From: Pollutimonas bauzanensis_A
GTDB lineage: Bacteria > Pseudomonadota > Gammaproteobacteria > Burkholderiales > Burkholderiaceae_B
DNA length: 44,505 nt
Direction of reading: 5' to 3'
Assembly (NCBI RefSeq): GCF_040393045.1
Contig: NZ_JBEBUX010000015.1
Location: 1-44,505 of the forward strand
Below the pieces are notes generated by a model. The model saw only the letters and a program-made list of their open reading frames with translations, ran no database searches and was not told the origin of the DNA. A program made the position numbers and the translations under genes. The first letter of the stretch is position 1. Each line of letters opens with the position of its first letter. Below, piece by piece: positions 43,073 through 44,505 of the stretch.

Positions 43073-44505
43073 ATGAAACAGTTAAAAGTAGACGTTGCTA
43101 TCATCGGCGCGGGTACAGCGGGATTATCGGCCTATCGGGCAGCCAAGGCTACGGGCGCGAGCGCCATATTGATTGAAGGCGGTCCGTACGGTACTACTTG
43201 CGCACGCGTTGGTTGCATGCCTTCCAAGCTGCTGATCGCTGCTGCTGAAGCGGCCCACACTGCCAAATCGGCTGCGCCTTTTGGTGTTCACATCGATGGC
43301 GATATTCGTATCGATGGTGTCCAGGTCATGGACCGGGTCAAGCGCGAACGCGACCGGTTTGTAGGTTTCGTCCTCGAAAGCGTTGACAACATACCCGCAG
43401 ACGATAAGGTGCGCGGCTATGCACGCTTTATGTCCAATACCTTGCTTCGTATAGACGATCACACTGAAATTCAAGCATCCCGAATTGTCATTGCGACAGG
43501 TTCTACACCTGTCGTGCCCAAATCCTATCAATCGGTGGGCGACCGCGTGATAGTGAATGATGATGTCTTCGAGTGGGATACGTTGCCGGGCAGCGTCATG
43601 GTCGTGGGCAGCGGTGTCATAGGTTTGGAATTAGGCCAGGCGTTGGCTCGTCTGGGCGTCAGGGTTTGCCAGATAAACCGCAGCGGCAGCGTCGGCGGCC
43701 TGACTGACCCCGAGGTACGCGCGAGCGCCTTGGCGGCATTTCAGTCCGAACTGGATCTGCACTTGAATACCCAGATCGTCGCTGTACGCAGGGTGGGCGA
43801 GCAAGTCGAGGTGCGCTATCAAACTGAAGGCAAAGAAGAAGCCATAGAAAGCTTCGACTATCTGTTGGTGGCGGCCGGGCGCCGCCCCAATATCGATATG
43901 CTTGATTTACAGCATACCTCTGCAGTGCTGGATGACAAAGGAATGCCGCAATACGATCCGGCTACCTTGCAATTAGGCGACACGCCTATCTTTATCGCTG
44001 GTGATGTCAATGGCGTATTGCCTTTGCTTCATGAAGCAGCCGATGATGGGCGGATTGCCGGAAATAATGCGGCGCTTTATCCCCAAGTCAGCCCAGGACG
44101 GCGACGCGCGCCGATGGCAGTGGTCTTTTCAGACCCACAACTGGCGCAAGCGGGCCAGCGCTTCAAAGACCTGCCTCATCAAGGCGTGGTCTTTGGCGAA
44201 GTCGACTTTGCAGGGCAGGGGCGATCGCGGGTAATGCTTAAAAATTACGGCAAATTGCGCGTCTATGCCAATGTGGCCGATGGCCGATTCCTTGGCGCTG
44301 AAATGGCAGGCCCCGCCATGGAGCACATGGCTCATCTATTGGCATGGGCTGTACAACAAAAGCTGACCATTGCGGCCATGCTGGAAATGCCGTTTTACCA
44401 TCCGGTAATCGAAGAGGGGCTGCGCACCGCCTTACGCCATGCCGCCGAAGAGTTGGCCGCGGCCGAATTAGCCAATGTCCGCGAAGCCGAGAAATCCGTC
44501 AATAG
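43073..44505 (+). CDS. FAD-dependent pyridine nucleotide-disulfide oxidoreductase (dihydrolipoamide dehydrogenase type), partial at right edge
   Basis: This gene starts at ATG 43073, with GGGGAG nine bases upstream and 30 bases after the nitroreductase gene, and stays open through the window edge (477 codons seen). The product has the FAD-binding IIGAGTAG at residues 10-17 and the redox-active disulfide Cys43/Cys48 in CARVGCMPSK. The NAD(P)-binding VVGSGVIGLELGQ and the late IAGDV block follow. The C-terminal FYHPVIEEGLRTAL block carries the catalytic His-Glu pair from the partner subunit. Length and ends suggest only a few residues are missing. Whether it is a true dihydrolipoamide dehydrogenase or another class I disulfide reductase is not clear. 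Confidence 0.9.
   Translation, partial: MKQLKVDVAIIGAGTAGLSAYRAAKATGASAILIEGGPYGTTCARVGCMPSKLLIAAAEAAHTAKSAAPFGVHIDGDIRIDGVQVMDRVKRERDRFVGFVLESVDNIPADDKVRGYARFMSNTLLRIDDHTEIQASRIVIATGSTPVVPKSYQSVGDRVIVNDDVFEWDTLPGSVMVVGSGVIGLELGQALARLGVRVCQINRSGSVGGLTDPEVRASALAAFQSELDLHLNTQIVAVRRVGEQVEVRYQTEGKEEAIESFDYLLVAAGRRPNIDMLDLQHTSAVLDDKGMPQYDPATLQLGDTPIFIAGDVNGVLPLLHEAADDGRIAGNNAALYPQVSPGRRRAPMAVVFSDPQLAQAGQRFKDLPHQGVVFGEVDFAGQGRSRVMLKNYGKLRVYANVADGRFLGAEMAGPAMEHMAHLLAWAVQQKLTIAAMLEMPFYHPVIEEGLRTALRHAAEELAAAELANVREAEKSVN

Overview
The window is ordinary-density chromosomal DNA from a betaproteobacterium, most likely order Burkholderiales, family Alcaligenaceae (Bordetella/Achromobacter/Pusillimonas relatives). 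The reasons are the gmk-rpoZ-spoT block, a Bug-family (TctC-like) extracytoplasmic receptor beside a LysR regulator, a TRAP transporter and the protein sequences themselves. The genus cannot be fixed from the sequence alone. I see no rRNA, tRNA, CRISPR array, insertion sequence, integrase or phage gene, and no gene-free stretch longer than about 260 bases.

Layout. 1-1806 (minus): the start of a possible small protein running off the left edge, the 23S rRNA methyltransferase rlmJ and a glycerophosphodiesterase. 2018-5356: the periplasmic chaperone ppiD, then tesA and a LolD/YbbA-type ABC ATPase that are divergent and share a CATG start palindrome. 5371-16222 is the most accessory-looking part. 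It holds a Bug receptor divergent from a LysR regulator, a 658-residue aconitase-superfamily enzyme with the swivel domain at the N-terminus, a complete TRAP transporter (dctPQM), and a 1212-residue fused hydantoinase/5-oxoprolinase. Together they look like an uptake and catabolic locus for an unidentified organic acid or cyclic amide. 16226-19006: EamA exporter, M23 peptidase and the azlCD amino-acid exporter. 18996-23187 (minus): a PmtA-like methyltransferase, an overlapping 109-residue unknown, gmk, rpoZ and spoT. 23334-26403 (minus): exonuclease III, a small membrane protein with one canonical EF-hand loop, and a diguanylate cyclase with a tandem duplicated sensor domain.

26626-26769 is a 47-codon gene with its own candidate promoter, leader hairpin, strong ribosome binding site and intrinsic terminator. 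26920-28867: a thiolase overlapped by a spermidine-synthase-fold protein. 29016-31753: an ABC importer (receptor, permease, ATPase) with a strong terminator between receptor and permease genes. 31811-35543: the ybhP-clsB-ybhN membrane-lipid operon, a glycine-zipper protein and a tiny lipoprotein on the opposite strand. 35740-44505: a complete RND efflux pump (adaptor, pump, outer-membrane factor) running directly into pdxJ, a nitroreductase and an FAD disulfide oxidoreductase that is cut by the right edge.

Most genes are recognisable housekeeping or transport functions. The items I consider least explained are the 6.6-16.2 kb catabolic locus, the 47-codon gene, the EF-hand membrane protein, the duplicated sensor of the diguanylate cyclase and the intra-operon hairpins. 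All functional statements come from reading motifs and gene order; no database search was run.
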